Below are positions 15,081 to 22,985 of a DNA stretch of 31,612 nucleotides, piece by piece. The stretch is from NCBI GenBank assembly GCA_004555405.1, contig SFIE01000025.1, positions 1-31,612 on the forward strand. The letters are read 5' to 3'. The notes beneath the pieces are model-generated. The model was not told the DNA's origin and searched no databases. It saw nothing but the letters and a program-made list of their open reading frames with translations. The position numbers were made by a program, and so were the translations under genes. This DNA is from Subdoligranulum sp. GTDB taxonomy: Bacteria > Bacillota > Clostridia > Oscillospirales > Ruminococcaceae. The first letter of the stretch is position 1. Each line of letters opens with the position of its first letter.

Positions 15081-15161
15081 GGCATTGCCGCACACATTCC
15101 CTTTTGCGCAGGCGGCTGCAAAGCGCCTGCGGCACCGGAAAAAGGAATCTGCGGTATGACC
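15081..15161. repeat. short foldback copy 2 of the GGCAAYACC inverted-repeat family
   Basis: This 81-bp segment starts GGCATTGCCGCACACATTCC and ends GGAATCTGCGGTATGACC; both ends resemble the ends of the elements at 22744 and 25892. Inside is a nested hairpin, CGCAGGCG (15107-15114) with CGCCTGCG (15124-15131). It lies between the purC promoter and start codon, so it would form a long stem in the purC leader. It is more diverged than the other copies. Confidence 0.55.
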
Positions 15162-15172
15162 TTATAAATTCC

Positions 15173-15202
15173 ATGGTATCACTCCGGCAGCAAGGCTGTC
15201 AA
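15173..15202 (-). promoter_or_regulatory. probable purC promoter
   Basis: TTGACA (15197-15202) and TACCAT (15173-15178) with an 18-bp spacer and a TG one base before the -10 (extended -10) on the minus strand. The -10 is weak but the -35 is perfect. Confidence 0.55.
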
Positions 15203-15295
15203 GAAAATGCGGGCACCGGCGGCAAAAATAGGCAGAGCGCCCATAAAAACCCCTTGCCGGGTGCCTGGGAATGGGGAATATGCCGTGGCTTTTGC

Positions 15296-15324
15296 TTGCC
15301 GAACCGCCTATTATAAAGTATAAT
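15296..15324 (+). promoter_or_regulatory. promoter of the desulfurase-thiI-cinA cluster
   Basis: TTGCCG (15296-15301) and perfect TATAAT (15319-15324) with a 17-bp spacer. Confidence 0.65.
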
Positions 15325-15340
15325 ATTATCGAAAAACCCG

Positions 15341-15362
15341 GCGGGAGGGAAAAACATCCCGC
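15341..15362 (+). other. leader hairpin that could mask the ribosome binding site
   Basis: GCGGGA (15341-15346) pairs with TCCCGC (15357-15362), and GGGAGGGA, the best ribosome-binding-like sequence, lies within it. The start codon at 15380 has otherwise only a weak AAAGAG nearby. Translation of the desulfurase may therefore be inefficient or regulated. Confidence 0.35.
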
Positions 15363-15379
15363 AGAAAAGAGTTCCGCCT

Positions 15380-16537
15380 ATGCTGACAAACGAAAATCTG
15401 CACTATCTGGATAATGCCGCCACCACCATTCCCTCGCCGGAGGTTGTGGCTGCGGTGAGCAAAAGCCTGGCCGAAAACTGGGCCAATCCCAGCAGCCTGT
15501 ACACCCCCGGGCTGGAAAACGCCCAGCTGCTCAACCGCTGCCGCGCCACGGTGGCCAAAACCCTGGGCTGCACGGCCGCCGAGGTGTATTTTACGGGCTG
15601 CGGCTCGGAAAGCAACAACATTGCGCTGCTGGGCGCGGCGCACACCCGGCAAAACTGGGGCCGGCGCATTGTGGTGAGCGGGTTCGAGCATCCCAGCGTG
15701 CAGCTGCCGCTGCGCCGTTTGGCTGAGGAGGGCTTTGAGGTGATCGAGGTTCCCCCGGAAAAGGACGGCCATTTGGATGTGGAAAAAATGGCGGGCTATG
15801 TGAACAAAGGCACCATTCTGGTGGCCTGTATGCTGGTGAACAACGAGCTGGGCACCCGTGTGGATACGGAAAAGCTGGCCAAGCTGGTGAAAACCGCCAA
15901 CCCGCGCACGGCGGTGCATATCGATGCCGTGCAGGGCTGGATGCGCGTGCCGTTCCGGCTGGATAACATCGACAGCCTTGCGGTGAGCGGGCACAAGATC
16001 CATGCCCCCAAGGGCGTGGGCGCACTGTTTCTGCGCAAGGGCTACAGTCAGGGCATGAAGCTGCCCCTTTTGGGCGGCGGGCAGGAAAAGGGCGTGCGCC
16101 CCGGCACCGAAAACATTGCCTATGCCGTGGGCCTTGCCGCTGCCGCGCAGCAGATGCAGGCGGGCTTTGCCCAGCGCACCGAGCATCTGGCCGCGCTGAA
16201 CCGCCGCCTGCGCCAAGGCCTTGCGGCCATTCCGGGCATCACCATCAACAGCCCCGACGATGCGGTGAGCGAGGTGCTGAACCTGAGCGAAAACTGCATT
16301 CGCAGCCAAACCATGCTGAACTATCTGGCTCAGCGGCAGGTGTATGTTTCCAGCGGCAGCGCCTGCAGCAAGGGCGAGGCCAGCCACACGCTTACCGCCA
16401 TGGGCTGCAGCGCCCTTACCATTGATACCGCACTGCGTGTGAGCTTTTGCGGCGAAAACACCCCGCAGGATGTAGACGAGTTTTTGAACGGTCTGGAAAG
16501 CGGCATCAAAACCCTGAGCCACATTCGCGGGCACTGA
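15380..16537 (+). CDS. cysteine desulfurase (NifS/IscS-like, ThiI partner)
   Basis: The 385-residue PLP enzyme starts with LDNAATT, has the PLP-side His104 (GFEHPS), the PLP lysine in SGHKIHAPKG (Lys206), RPGTEN (240-245), and the catalytic loop SSGSACSKG with Cys329. It converts cysteine to alanine and passes the sulfur as a persulfide. Directly followed, after 20 nt, by thiI, it most likely serves tRNA thiolation, as with NifZ-type desulfurases beside thiI in Bacillota; Fe-S assembly is possible too, but no IscU/SufU scaffold gene is nearby. The start codon has a weak ribosome binding site. Confidence 0.92.
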   Translation: MLTNENLHYLDNAATTIPSPEVVAAVSKSLAENWANPSSLYTPGLENAQLLNRCRATVAKTLGCTAAEVYFTGCGSESNNIALLGAAHTRQNWGRRIVVSGFEHPSVQLPLRRLAEEGFEVIEVPPEKDGHLDVEKMAGYVNKGTILVACMLVNNELGTRVDTEKLAKLVKTANPRTAVHIDAVQGWMRVPFRLDNIDSLAVSGHKIHAPKGVGALFLRKGYSQGMKLPLLGGGQEKGVRPGTENIAYAVGLAAAAQQMQAGFAQRTEHLAALNRRLRQGLAAIPGITINSPDDAVSEVLNLSENCIRSQTMLNYLAQRQVYVSSGSACSKGEASHTLTAMGCSALTIDTALRVSFCGENTPQDVDEFLNGLESGIKTLSHIRGH

Positions 16538-16557
16538 AACATATAAAAGGAGTAACT

Positions 16558-17757
16558 ATGCGAGAGATCATTATGGCCTATCAGGGCGAAATGGCACTGA
16601 AAGGGCTGAATAAATCCACCTTTGAAGCCGTGCTGATGAAAAGCATGCGCTATCGCCTGCAGCACCACGGCAACTGGAAGGTGTACCGTGCGCAAAGCAC
16701 CATGTATGCCGAGCCGCTGGACGATACCGCCGATGTAGAGGCAGCCTTCACCAGCCTTTCGCACATTTTCGGCATCATTCGCCTTAGCCGGGCTGCCGTG
16801 TGCGAAAAAAACTTTGAAACCATCTGCGAAACCGCCGAGGCCTATCTGGGCCAGACCCTGCGCGGCATCAAAACCTTTAAGGTGGAAGCCAAACGCGCCG
16901 ACAAAAGCTTTCCCATGAAAAGCCCCGAGATCAGCCGTGAGCTGGGGGCCTATCTGCTGGGCAAGCACCCCCATTTGCGGGTGGATGTACACAACCCGCA
17001 GCTGGAGGTAATGGTAGAGATCCGCGATTTCGGCGCTTATGTGCATGGCCCCAAGGTGCCCGCTGCAGGCGGCCTGCCTGTGGGCACGGCCGGGCGCGCC
17101 CTGAATATGCTTTCGGGCGGCATCGACAGCCCTGTGGCGGCCTATCGCATGGCCAAGCGCGGCATGGCGCTGCACCATATCCATTTTGCCAGCCCTCCCT
17201 ACACCAGCGAGGGCGCAAAGCGCAAGGTGCAGGCGCTGGCGCAGATCGTGAGCGAGTATACCGGCAGCTGCAACCTGTATGTGGTGCCCTACACCAGGCC
17301 GCAGGAATATATCCGTGACAATGCCCCCGATGTGCTGTTTACGGTGCTGATGCGCCGCAGCATGATGCGCATTGCCAATATCCAGGCCAAAAAGATGGAA
17401 TGCGAGGCGCTGATCACCGGTGAAAGCCTGGCGCAGGTGGCCAGCCAGACCGTGCAGGCCATTGCCTGCACCGATGCCGCGCAGGATCTGCCCATTCTGC
17501 GCCCGCTGATCGGCATGGATAAAAACGAGATCGTGGAAACGGCCCGCATGATCGGCAGCTTTGAAACCTCCATTTTGCCTTACGAGGATTGCTGCACCAT
17601 TTTTACGCCGCCCCACCCCAAAACCCGCCCGCATCTGGATGAAATTCTGGAGGCTGAGGCCAATATGCCGGGGCTGGCGGCGCTGGAGGCCGAAGCGGCC
17701 CAGCAGATCGAACGCATTCGCATCCGCGTGGGCGAAGAAGTGGATTTTATTGGGTAA
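16558..17757 (+). CDS. thiI: tRNA 4-thiouridine synthase ThiI
   Basis: Starting at ATG 16558 (AAAAGGAG 6 nt upstream) it has 399 residues: an N-terminal ferredoxin-like plus THUMP region (1-170) that binds tRNA, and a PP-loop ATP-pyrophosphatase domain with SGGIDSP (186-192), a later CEALITGESLAQVASQT segment, and the YEDCCTIFTPPHP end motif. It adenylates U8 of tRNA and inserts sulfur from the desulfurase persulfide to give 4-thiouridine. The C-terminal rhodanese domain of the E. coli enzyme is absent, which is normal for Bacillota. It is translationally and probably transcriptionally linked with the desulfurase upstream; cinA follows after 18 nt. Confidence 0.95.
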   Translation: MREIIMAYQGEMALKGLNKSTFEAVLMKSMRYRLQHHGNWKVYRAQSTMYAEPLDDTADVEAAFTSLSHIFGIIRLSRAAVCEKNFETICETAEAYLGQTLRGIKTFKVEAKRADKSFPMKSPEISRELGAYLLGKHPHLRVDVHNPQLEVMVEIRDFGAYVHGPKVPAAGGLPVGTAGRALNMLSGGIDSPVAAYRMAKRGMALHHIHFASPPYTSEGAKRKVQALAQIVSEYTGSCNLYVVPYTRPQEYIRDNAPDVLFTVLMRRSMMRIANIQAKKMECEALITGESLAQVASQTVQAIACTDAAQDLPILRPLIGMDKNEIVETARMIGSFETSILPYEDCCTIFTPPHPKTRPHLDEILEAEANMPGLAALEAEAAQQIERIRIRVGEEVDFIG

Positions 17758-17775
17758 CCCGGCGGAGGAACATTC

Positions 17776-19065
17776 ATGGAAGCTGAGATCATCTGCGTTG
17801 GCACCGAGCTTTTGCTGGGGGACATCGTCAACACCAACGCGCAGTACCTTTCGCAGCAGCTTGCCATGCTGGGCATCAGCGTGATGCACCAGCACGTGGT
17901 GGGCGACAATGCCCACCGCCTGCGTGAGCTGGTGCGTCAGGCCATGCAGCGCAGCCAGCTGCTGATCTTTTCGGGCGGACTGGGCCCCACGGCAGACGAT
18001 CTGACCAAGGAAACGGTGGCACAGGCGTTTGGCGATCCGCTGCATTTTGACGAGGAAGAATGGGCAAAGATCACGGCGCACTTTGCGCGCACACACCGCC
18101 CCATCACCGAGAATAACCGCAAGCAGGCCATGGTGCCCACGCACGGCCATAAGCTGGTGAACGACCGCGGCACGGCCCCCGGCTGCTGGTTTGAAAACGA
18201 AACCTGCTGCGCGGCGCTGATGCCCGGCGTGCCCCACGAAATGAAAGCCATGTGGCAGCTGCAGGTGCTGCCGGTTTTGCTGAAAAAGCAAAACTGCGCC
18301 CTGCACAGCATGACCCTGCGGGTGCTGGGCGGCGAAAGCCAGATCGAAAGCCAGGTGTCGGATCTATTGGCAAACGCCAACCCCACGGCGGCCATCTATT
18401 GCAAAACCGGCGAATGCGAGATCCGCATCACAGCCAAAGCGGCCGATGATGCCGCCGCACAGGCCATGTGCCGCGATTACAGCAAGAATTTTTACAGCCG
18501 TTTGGGCACAAGCATTTACGATGCCGATGTGCCGGGGCTGGAATACACGGTGGTACACGCGCTGCAGCAGCGGGGCCTTACGGTGGCCACCGCCGAAAGC
18601 CTGACCGGCGGCACCGTGGCGCAGCGCCTTACGGCTGTGCCCGGGGCCAGCAGCGTGCTGGGCTTTGGCTATGTGACTTATTCCGAAAAAGCCAAGCAGC
18701 AGCTGCTGGGGGTGCCCGCCGAGATCATTGAACGCTACAATGTGGTAAGCGCTCCGGTGGCGGCGCGCATGGCGCTGGGGGCCAAGCAGGCCAGCGGCGC
18801 GGATATCGCGGTTTCCCTTACCGGGCTGGCCGGGCCGGACGGCGGCACCGAGCAGCTGCCCCTGGGCACGGTGTATGTGGGCGCGGCCATGGGCAACCGG
18901 GTGTGGGTAAAGCACCTCACGCTGGGTTATCGCGGCCGCGAGATCGTGCGCCAGCGCAGCGCCGTACAGGCGCTGGATATGGTTCGCCGCCTTGCGCTTG
19001 GGCTGGAGATCCCCGAGGCAAGGTGCTTTGCGGCTGACACCCCGGCACAGGAACAGGTGTTTTAA
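17776..19065 (+). CDS. cinA: CinA-family protein (competence/damage-inducible; NMN amidase domain)
   Basis: The 429-residue protein has both CinA domains: an N-terminal molybdopterin-binding-like domain (1-170; VGTELLLGDIVNTN, FSGGLGPTADDLTKE) with ADP-ribose pyrophosphatase activity in characterised homologues, and a C-terminal domain (about 260-420; TVATAESLTGG, then LTGLAGPDGGT) with nicotinamide-nucleotide deamidase activity. Together they serve pyridine-nucleotide salvage; the competence label is historical. GGAGG precedes the ATG. It is the last gene of the desulfurase-thiI-cinA cluster, closed by the terminator at 19098. Confidence 0.94.
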   Translation: MEAEIICVGTELLLGDIVNTNAQYLSQQLAMLGISVMHQHVVGDNAHRLRELVRQAMQRSQLLIFSGGLGPTADDLTKETVAQAFGDPLHFDEEEWAKITAHFARTHRPITENNRKQAMVPTHGHKLVNDRGTAPGCWFENETCCAALMPGVPHEMKAMWQLQVLPVLLKKQNCALHSMTLRVLGGESQIESQVSDLLANANPTAAIYCKTGECEIRITAKAADDAAAQAMCRDYSKNFYSRLGTSIYDADVPGLEYTVVHALQQRGLTVATAESLTGGTVAQRLTAVPGASSVLGFGYVTYSEKAKQQLLGVPAEIIERYNVVSAPVAARMALGAKQASGADIAVSLTGLAGPDGGTEQLPLGTVYVGAAMGNRVWVKHLTLGYRGREIVRQRSAVQALDMVRRLALGLEIPEARCFAADTPAQEQVF

Positions 19066-19097
19066 GGCGACAGCGCCTTTTTACGGAAACAGTAGGC

Positions 19098-19136
19098 AAA
19101 AGGGCCGGCATTCCTATGAGAATGCCGGCCCTTTTT
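19098..19136 (+). terminator. terminator after cinA
   Basis: A 13- to 16-bp inverted repeat (19098-19113 with 19120-19132 and on) carries GGGCCGGCATTC, loop CTATGA, then CTTTTT on the plus strand. It closes the sulfur/cinA cluster. Confidence 0.9.
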
Positions 19137-19143
19137 GATGATC

Positions 19144-19198
19144 CCAAACAAAACAAAAAGCGCCCCGAAACTCGGTGCGCTTTTGCTTTTGTTTTGTT
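19144..19198 (-). terminator. terminator after rpsT
   Basis: AAAAGCGC (19156-19163) and GCGCTTTT (19177-19184) form a stem with an inner CG/CG, and the flanks AACAAAAC/GTTTTGTT extend the symmetry. The minus strand shows TTTTGTTTTG after the stem. It lies just beyond the rpsT stop and can act in both directions. Confidence 0.8.
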
Positions 19199-19200
19199 GC

Positions 19201-19467
19201 TTACTGAGCAGCAGCCTTGTTTGCACGGCGAGCCATGCGGCTGATCTTGCGAGCAGCGGTGTTCTTCTTCAGAACGCCCTTGTTCTTGGCCTTGTCGATT
19301 GCAGACACAGCAGCGAGAATGGCCTGATCCTTGTCAGCAGCGTTGTCAGCGATGGCAGCGTTTGCCTTCTTGACAACTGTTTTCAGGTTAGACTTGATCT
19401 CCTTGTTGTGAGCCTGCTCTTTGGCAGTCTGCAGAACACGGTCCTTCTGGGATTTAATGTTAGGCAT
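19201..19467 (-). CDS. rpsT: 30S ribosomal protein S20
   Basis: Starting at ATG 19467 (AAGGAGG 10 nt upstream) the protein is 88 residues, beginning MPNIKSQKDRVLQTAKEQAH, with a Lys/Ala-rich helical body and the NTAARKISRMARRANKAAA end typical of S20. It binds 16S rRNA early in 30S assembly. It is a one-gene unit with its own promoter. In many Clostridia rpsT is near gpr and spoIIP; here spoIIP is present divergently but gpr is not. Confidence 0.96.
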   Translation of the reverse strand: MPNIKSQKDRVLQTAKEQAHNKEIKSNLKTVVKKANAAIADNAADKDQAILAAVSAIDKAKNKGVLKKNTAARKISRMARRANKAAAQ

Positions 19468-19507
19468 TACGTTCCACCTCCTTGGTACACCCATAACAGT
19501 ACAAGTT

Positions 19508-19536
19508 ATCTTAGCACATATTTTGCCGGGGTGCAA
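19508..19536 (-). promoter_or_regulatory. promoter of rpsT
   Basis: TTGCAC (19531-19536) and TAAGAT (19508-19513), 17 bp apart on the minus strand, about 40 bp before the ATG. Confidence 0.6.
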
Positions 19537-19649
19537 GTGGTTTTGTGAAAAAAACCGCAGAATTTTTGAAAAATTTGCCCGTTTGGCATGCCGGGCGGCG
19601 GCCTGCATACAAATAAAAAGAGCAAAACCGCAAAAAAGGGGGTGGCAGC

Positions 19650-20756
19650 ATGGGGGCGGCATACATCCTGGCCGAGGTGTTCGCAGGGGGCATCACGGCG
19701 GCAGCGCTTGCCTTCAGCCTGATCACCGCCGCCCCGGGCATGGAGCGCACGGCCCCGCTGGCCGGCGCCTTTTTGCAAAACCCGGCCGCCGCCGTGCAGG
19801 CGCTCAGGAATTCGGCAGTGGCAGCCCCGGCCCCCACCCTTCGGCCGGACGGCCCGGCCCCGGCGTTTTCGGCCCCGGCTGCTGCCGAACCGGCAGAACC
19901 CCCCGCCACGCCTGCCGAAAGCGCCGGGGCATCCGTGCCCGAATTTGACGGCGTGATCCCCGAAGGGTGCGGCCCGGTGCTGGAACAGCACTACGGCACA
20001 GGCGAGGGGGAACGGTATATCCGGCTGGAGCATGGCAGCATCAAAAACTGCACGGCGCTTTCGGCGCAGGAAACCGCACAGGCCGCTGCGGCGGGCCTGC
20101 CGTTTGCCGTGGAAAAAAATTCCGACCAGGTGCAGGTGCTCATCGTACACACGCACGCCACCGAAAGCTATCTGACCGAAAGCCCCTATTACTATCCGCT
20201 GGACTGGGGCGGCCGCAGCACCGAGGAAAGCAAAAATATGTGTGCGGTGGGGCAGGCGATGGCAGATGTGCTGAACGATGCGGGCATCGGCACGCTGCAC
20301 ATCTGCACTCTGCACGATTACCCAAGCTATAACGGCAGCTATGACCGCAGCCGGGCCACCGTGCAGCAGGCGCTGGCCCAGCACCCCGGCATTCGTGTGG
20401 TGCTGGATGTACACCGCGATGCCATTGAAAAAAACGGCGCGGCGGTGGCCGCCGTGAACGGTGAGGGGGCCGACAAAACCGCGCAGGTGATGCTGATCTG
20501 CGGCTGCGACAAGGGCGGAAACCTGCCGAACTTTTCCCAGAATCTTGCCTTTGCCGCAGCGTGGCAAAACCGCATGGAGGCCGATACCCCCGGCCTTACG
20601 CGCCCGGTGCTGTTTGACTATCGGTTTTACAATCAGGATCTTTCGCCCGGCAGCCTGCTGATCGAGGTGGGCGGGCACGGCAACACCCTTTCTCAGGCGA
20701 TCGCTGCCGGGCAAAGGGCCGCGCAGTCGCTGGCGGCGCTGCTTTTGCAAAGCTGA
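19650..20756 (+). CDS. spoIIP: stage II sporulation protein P (SpoIIP) homologue
   Basis: The 368-residue protein has an N-terminal hydrophobic anchor (about 5-28), a 70-residue Ala/Pro-rich linker, and a C-terminal amidase/endopeptidase domain with the SpoIIP motifs VLIVHTHATESY (163-174), VLDVHRDAI (251-259) and LIEVGGHGNTLSQA (337-350). The His167/169, His255, Glu339 and His343 positions fit the catalytic zinc site. SpoIIP strips peptidoglycan stem peptides during engulfment of the forespore. GGGGTGG precedes the ATG. It is followed directly by the asnS promoter; no other sporulation gene is visible, so whether this strain sporulates is uncertain. The gene looks intact, with no frameshift or missing motif. 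Confidence 0.92.
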   Translation: MGAAYILAEVFAGGITAAALAFSLITAAPGMERTAPLAGAFLQNPAAAVQALRNSAVAAPAPTLRPDGPAPAFSAPAAAEPAEPPATPAESAGASVPEFDGVIPEGCGPVLEQHYGTGEGERYIRLEHGSIKNCTALSAQETAQAAAAGLPFAVEKNSDQVQVLIVHTHATESYLTESPYYYPLDWGGRSTEESKNMCAVGQAMADVLNDAGIGTLHICTLHDYPSYNGSYDRSRATVQQALAQHPGIRVVLDVHRDAIEKNGAAVAAVNGEGADKTAQVMLICGCDKGGNLPNFSQNLAFAAAWQNRMEADTPGLTRPVLFDYRFYNQDLSPGSLLIEVGGHGNTLSQAIAAGQRAAQSLAALLLQS

Positions 20757-20785
20757 TTGACAAATGCGCCGCCATGTGGTAAAAA
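20757..20785 (+). promoter_or_regulatory. promoter of the T-box-asnS unit
   Basis: TTGACA (20757-20762, overlapping the spoIIP stop region) and TAAAAA (20780-20785) with a 17-bp spacer. The -35 is perfect, the -10 is fair. Confidence 0.6.
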
Positions 20786-20791
20786 TAGTAG

Positions 20792-21121
20792 TACCGGGGC
20801 TGCAAACGGCCCCCAAAAAGCACAGACCGGGAAAAGTACCGTCGGCATGGCCGGAAAAGAGAGCGGGGGCATGGTGGAAGCCCCGTACGGACACGGCGCG
20901 AAAGAACACCCGCGAGCTGCAAACTGAAACCGGCTTCTCTATATAAAAGGAGAAGCCGCCAGTAGGGGCGCCGCAGGCCCAGCGTAATGGGGCAGCGCTT
21001 GTTATGAGCGTGATAAAAGTGACCGACAGATTCGGTAATTTAGGTGGCACCGCGGATCACAGACAGCGATTCGTCCTAAAAAATCTTTTTGGATTTGGGA
21101 TGAATGCTGTCTGTTTTTTTA
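20792..21121 (+). ncRNA. T-box leader (asparaginyl-tRNA sensing)
   Basis: The leader has the conserved T-box element GGTGGCACCGCGG (21043-21055) that pairs with the tRNA acceptor end in the antiterminator. Just after it comes an intrinsic terminator (about 21059-21076 with 21097-21114, then eight T residues). Stem I lies upstream (about 20850-20945), including GGTGGAAGCCCCGTACGG-like distal elements; the likely specifier codon is AAC at 20922-20924, for asparagine, matching the gene downstream. When tRNA-Asn is uncharged it binds, favours the antiterminator and lets asnS be transcribed. The specifier call is by position and context rather than a computed fold. Confidence 0.9.
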
Positions 21122-21289
21122 TTTGGGGCGGAGCAGGCCGAAAGCGCCGCAGCACCGCCGCTTTTCCAAAACAGCAGAAACGAACAGAAACCGGCGCGCT
21201 GCCGGGCGGCCCATCCCTCGCCCAGCAATGCTTTTTCAGGGCTTTGAAAAGGCATTTTCGGCACCGCGCACCAACAAGTGGAGGAACTT

Positions 21290-22678
21290 ATGAAAAGAAC
21301 CGAGATCCGCGAGCTGTACCTCAACACCCCCGCCGACGGCACCGAGGTAACTCTGTGCGGCTGGGCCAAGAGCGTGCGTGACAGCAAAAACATTGGCTTT
21401 GTGAACCTGAACGACGGCGGCTGCTTCAAGGGCGTGCAGGTGGTGTTTGAGGCCGCCAAGCTGGACAACTATACGCAGGTGGCCAAGAGCGGCCTGTACA
21501 CCAGCATGTGCGTTACCGGCAAGATCGTGCTTACCCCCGGCGCCAAGCAGCCCTTTGAGATCAACGCCGATAAAATCGAGATCCTGGGCGTGTGCCCCCC
21601 GGAATACCCTTTGCAGAAAAAGAAAATGAGCATGGAGTTTTTGCGCACCATGCCCCATCTGCGCCCCCGCACCAACACTTTTAATGCCGTATTCCGTGTG
21701 CGCAGCACCGCCGCATACGCCATTCACCGCTTCTTCCAGGAAAACGGCTTCACCTATGTACACACCCCCATTTTCACGGGCAGTGACTGTGAGGGCGCAG
21801 GCGAAATGTTCCGCGTGACCACGCTGGATCTCAACGATGTGCCCAAAACCGAGGACGGTCAGGTGGATTTCAGCAAGGATTTCTTCAAGCGCAGCACCCA
21901 GCTTACGGTTTCCGGCCAGCTGGAAGCCGAGGCCATGGCGATGGCCTTCGGCAAGGTGTACACCTTCGGCCCCACCTTCCGCGCCGAGGAAAGCTATACC
22001 CCCCGCCATGCCGCTGAGTTCTGGATGATCGAGCCCGAAATGGCTTTTGCCGATCTGAACGATTATATGGACACCGCCGAGGCCATGACCAAGTATGTGA
22101 TCCGCTATGTGCTGGACACCTGCCCCGACGAGATGGCTTTCTTTAACCAGTTCTTCGATAAGGGCCTTATCGAGCGCCTGGAGCTGGTGGCCAACAGCGA
22201 TTTCGGCCGCATCAGCTACACCGAGGCTGTGGAAAAATATCTGATCCCCAACAACGACAAGTTCCAGTACAAGGTGGAATGGGGTGCCGATATCCAAACC
22301 GAGCACGAGCGTTATCTGACCGAGCAGGTGTTCCACAAGCCTGTGTTCGTGACAGATTACCCCATGGAGATCAAGAGCTTCTACATGAAGCAGAACGCCG
22401 ACGGCAAAACCGTGGCAGCAGCCGATATGCTGGTGCCCGGCATCGGCGAGCTGATCGGCGGCAGCCAGCGTGAAGAAAACCTCGACAAGCTGGTGAACCG
22501 CATGAACCAGCTGGGCCTTGGCCTGGAGGATTACGACTGGTATCTGGACCTGCGCCGTTTCGGCACTGTGGAGCACGCAGGCTTCGGCCTGGGCTTCGAG
22601 CGCCTGATCATGTATCTTACCGGCGTGGCCAACATTCGTGACGTGCTGCCCTTCCCCCGCACCTGCGGCGGTTTCTGA
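21290..22678 (+). CDS. asnS: asparaginyl-tRNA synthetase
   Basis: From ATG 21290 (GGAGG 5 nt upstream; the GTG at 21278 lies within that site and is unlikely) the protein is 462 residues. It has an N-terminal OB-fold anticodon-binding domain (about 15-110, beginning VTLCGWAKSVRDSKNIGFVNL) and a class II catalytic core with FRVRSTAAYAIHRFF, the TPIFTGSDCEGAGEMF segment, the motif 2 region TFRAEES, and the C-terminal GFGLGFERLIMYLTG motif 3. It charges tRNA-Asn. Control by the upstream T-box fits. The AsnRS rather than AspRS assignment follows the overall sequence and the AAC specifier codon. Confidence 0.95.
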   Translation: MKRTEIRELYLNTPADGTEVTLCGWAKSVRDSKNIGFVNLNDGGCFKGVQVVFEAAKLDNYTQVAKSGLYTSMCVTGKIVLTPGAKQPFEINADKIEILGVCPPEYPLQKKKMSMEFLRTMPHLRPRTNTFNAVFRVRSTAAYAIHRFFQENGFTYVHTPIFTGSDCEGAGEMFRVTTLDLNDVPKTEDGQVDFSKDFFKRSTQLTVSGQLEAEAMAMAFGKVYTFGPTFRAEESYTPRHAAEFWMIEPEMAFADLNDYMDTAEAMTKYVIRYVLDTCPDEMAFFNQFFDKGLIERLELVANSDFGRISYTEAVEKYLIPNNDKFQYKVEWGADIQTEHERYLTEQVFHKPVFVTDYPMEIKSFYMKQNADGKTVAAADMLVPGIGELIGGSQREENLDKLVNRMNQLGLGLEDYDWYLDLRRFGTVEHAGFGLGFERLIMYLTGVANIRDVLPFPRTCGGF

Positions 22679-22712
22679 TGGCATTGCGTCTGCGCAGATA
22701 AAAGCACTTTCT

Positions 22713-22740
22713 GGCGGCCCCCGGCGGGGCCGCCTTTTTT
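22713..22740 (+). terminator. terminator after asnS
   Basis: A perfect 9-bp GC stem (22713-22721 with 22726-22734, loop CGGC) is followed by six T residues. The inverted-repeat element copy 3 is inserted directly after its T run. Confidence 0.9.
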
Positions 22741-22743
22741 AAA

Positions 22744-22916
22744 GGCAATACCGCATAATTCTAAGTGCTGATACGGCGAGCGAGGTGCGGCAGATGCTAA
22801 GCCAAAAGCGCAGATAATACTTTGTTGTATTATCGAGCATTTTGGCAACGCAGATGCCGTGCTGCAGCCGCCGGAGCGTCGCTTATGCCGTAAGGCGGGA
22901 ATTGTGCGGTGGTGCC
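22744..22916. mobile_element. MITE-like element, copy 3 (173 bp)
   Basis: The ends GGCAATACCGCATAATTC and, on the other strand, GGCACCACCGCACAATTC form imperfect terminal inverted repeats. TTAAA flanks both sides (22739-22743 and 22917-22921), as expected for a 5-bp target duplication. The interior carries nested hairpins, including GATAATAC/GTATTATC (22813-22834) inside GCCAAAA/TTTTGGC. The element has no open reading frame with family resemblance. Its two arms match copy 4 at 25892 in reverse orientation over about 70 and 90 bp with only scattered differences. It would need a transposase from elsewhere. Confidence 0.8.
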
Positions 22917-22985
22917 TTAAAGGACATCAAAGCCGCTGGCTTGAGGCATACTGTTTTGGAAACCCCAATAGGAGAATAGAATTTT

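Noticed and set aside
15011..15180. Purine riboswitch in the purC leader
   Set aside because: The conserved core nucleotides and paired loops of guanine/adenine or PRPP riboswitches are not present; the leader holds a simple hairpin and a foldback repeat.
16330..18306. 658-codon open frame on the minus strand opposite thiI and cinA
   Set aside because: It lies antisense to two certain genes; its composition is the reverse complement of GC-rich coding DNA and it has no family motif or ribosome binding site.
19506..21050. 514-codon minus-strand frame opposite spoIIP and the T-box
   Set aside because: It crosses a recognised gene and a structured RNA on the other strand and has no motif.
21236..22684. 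482-codon minus-strand frame opposite asnS
   Set aside because: Antisense to a clear asparaginyl-tRNA synthetase gene; its His/Leu/Val-rich sequence is typical of an antisense shadow.
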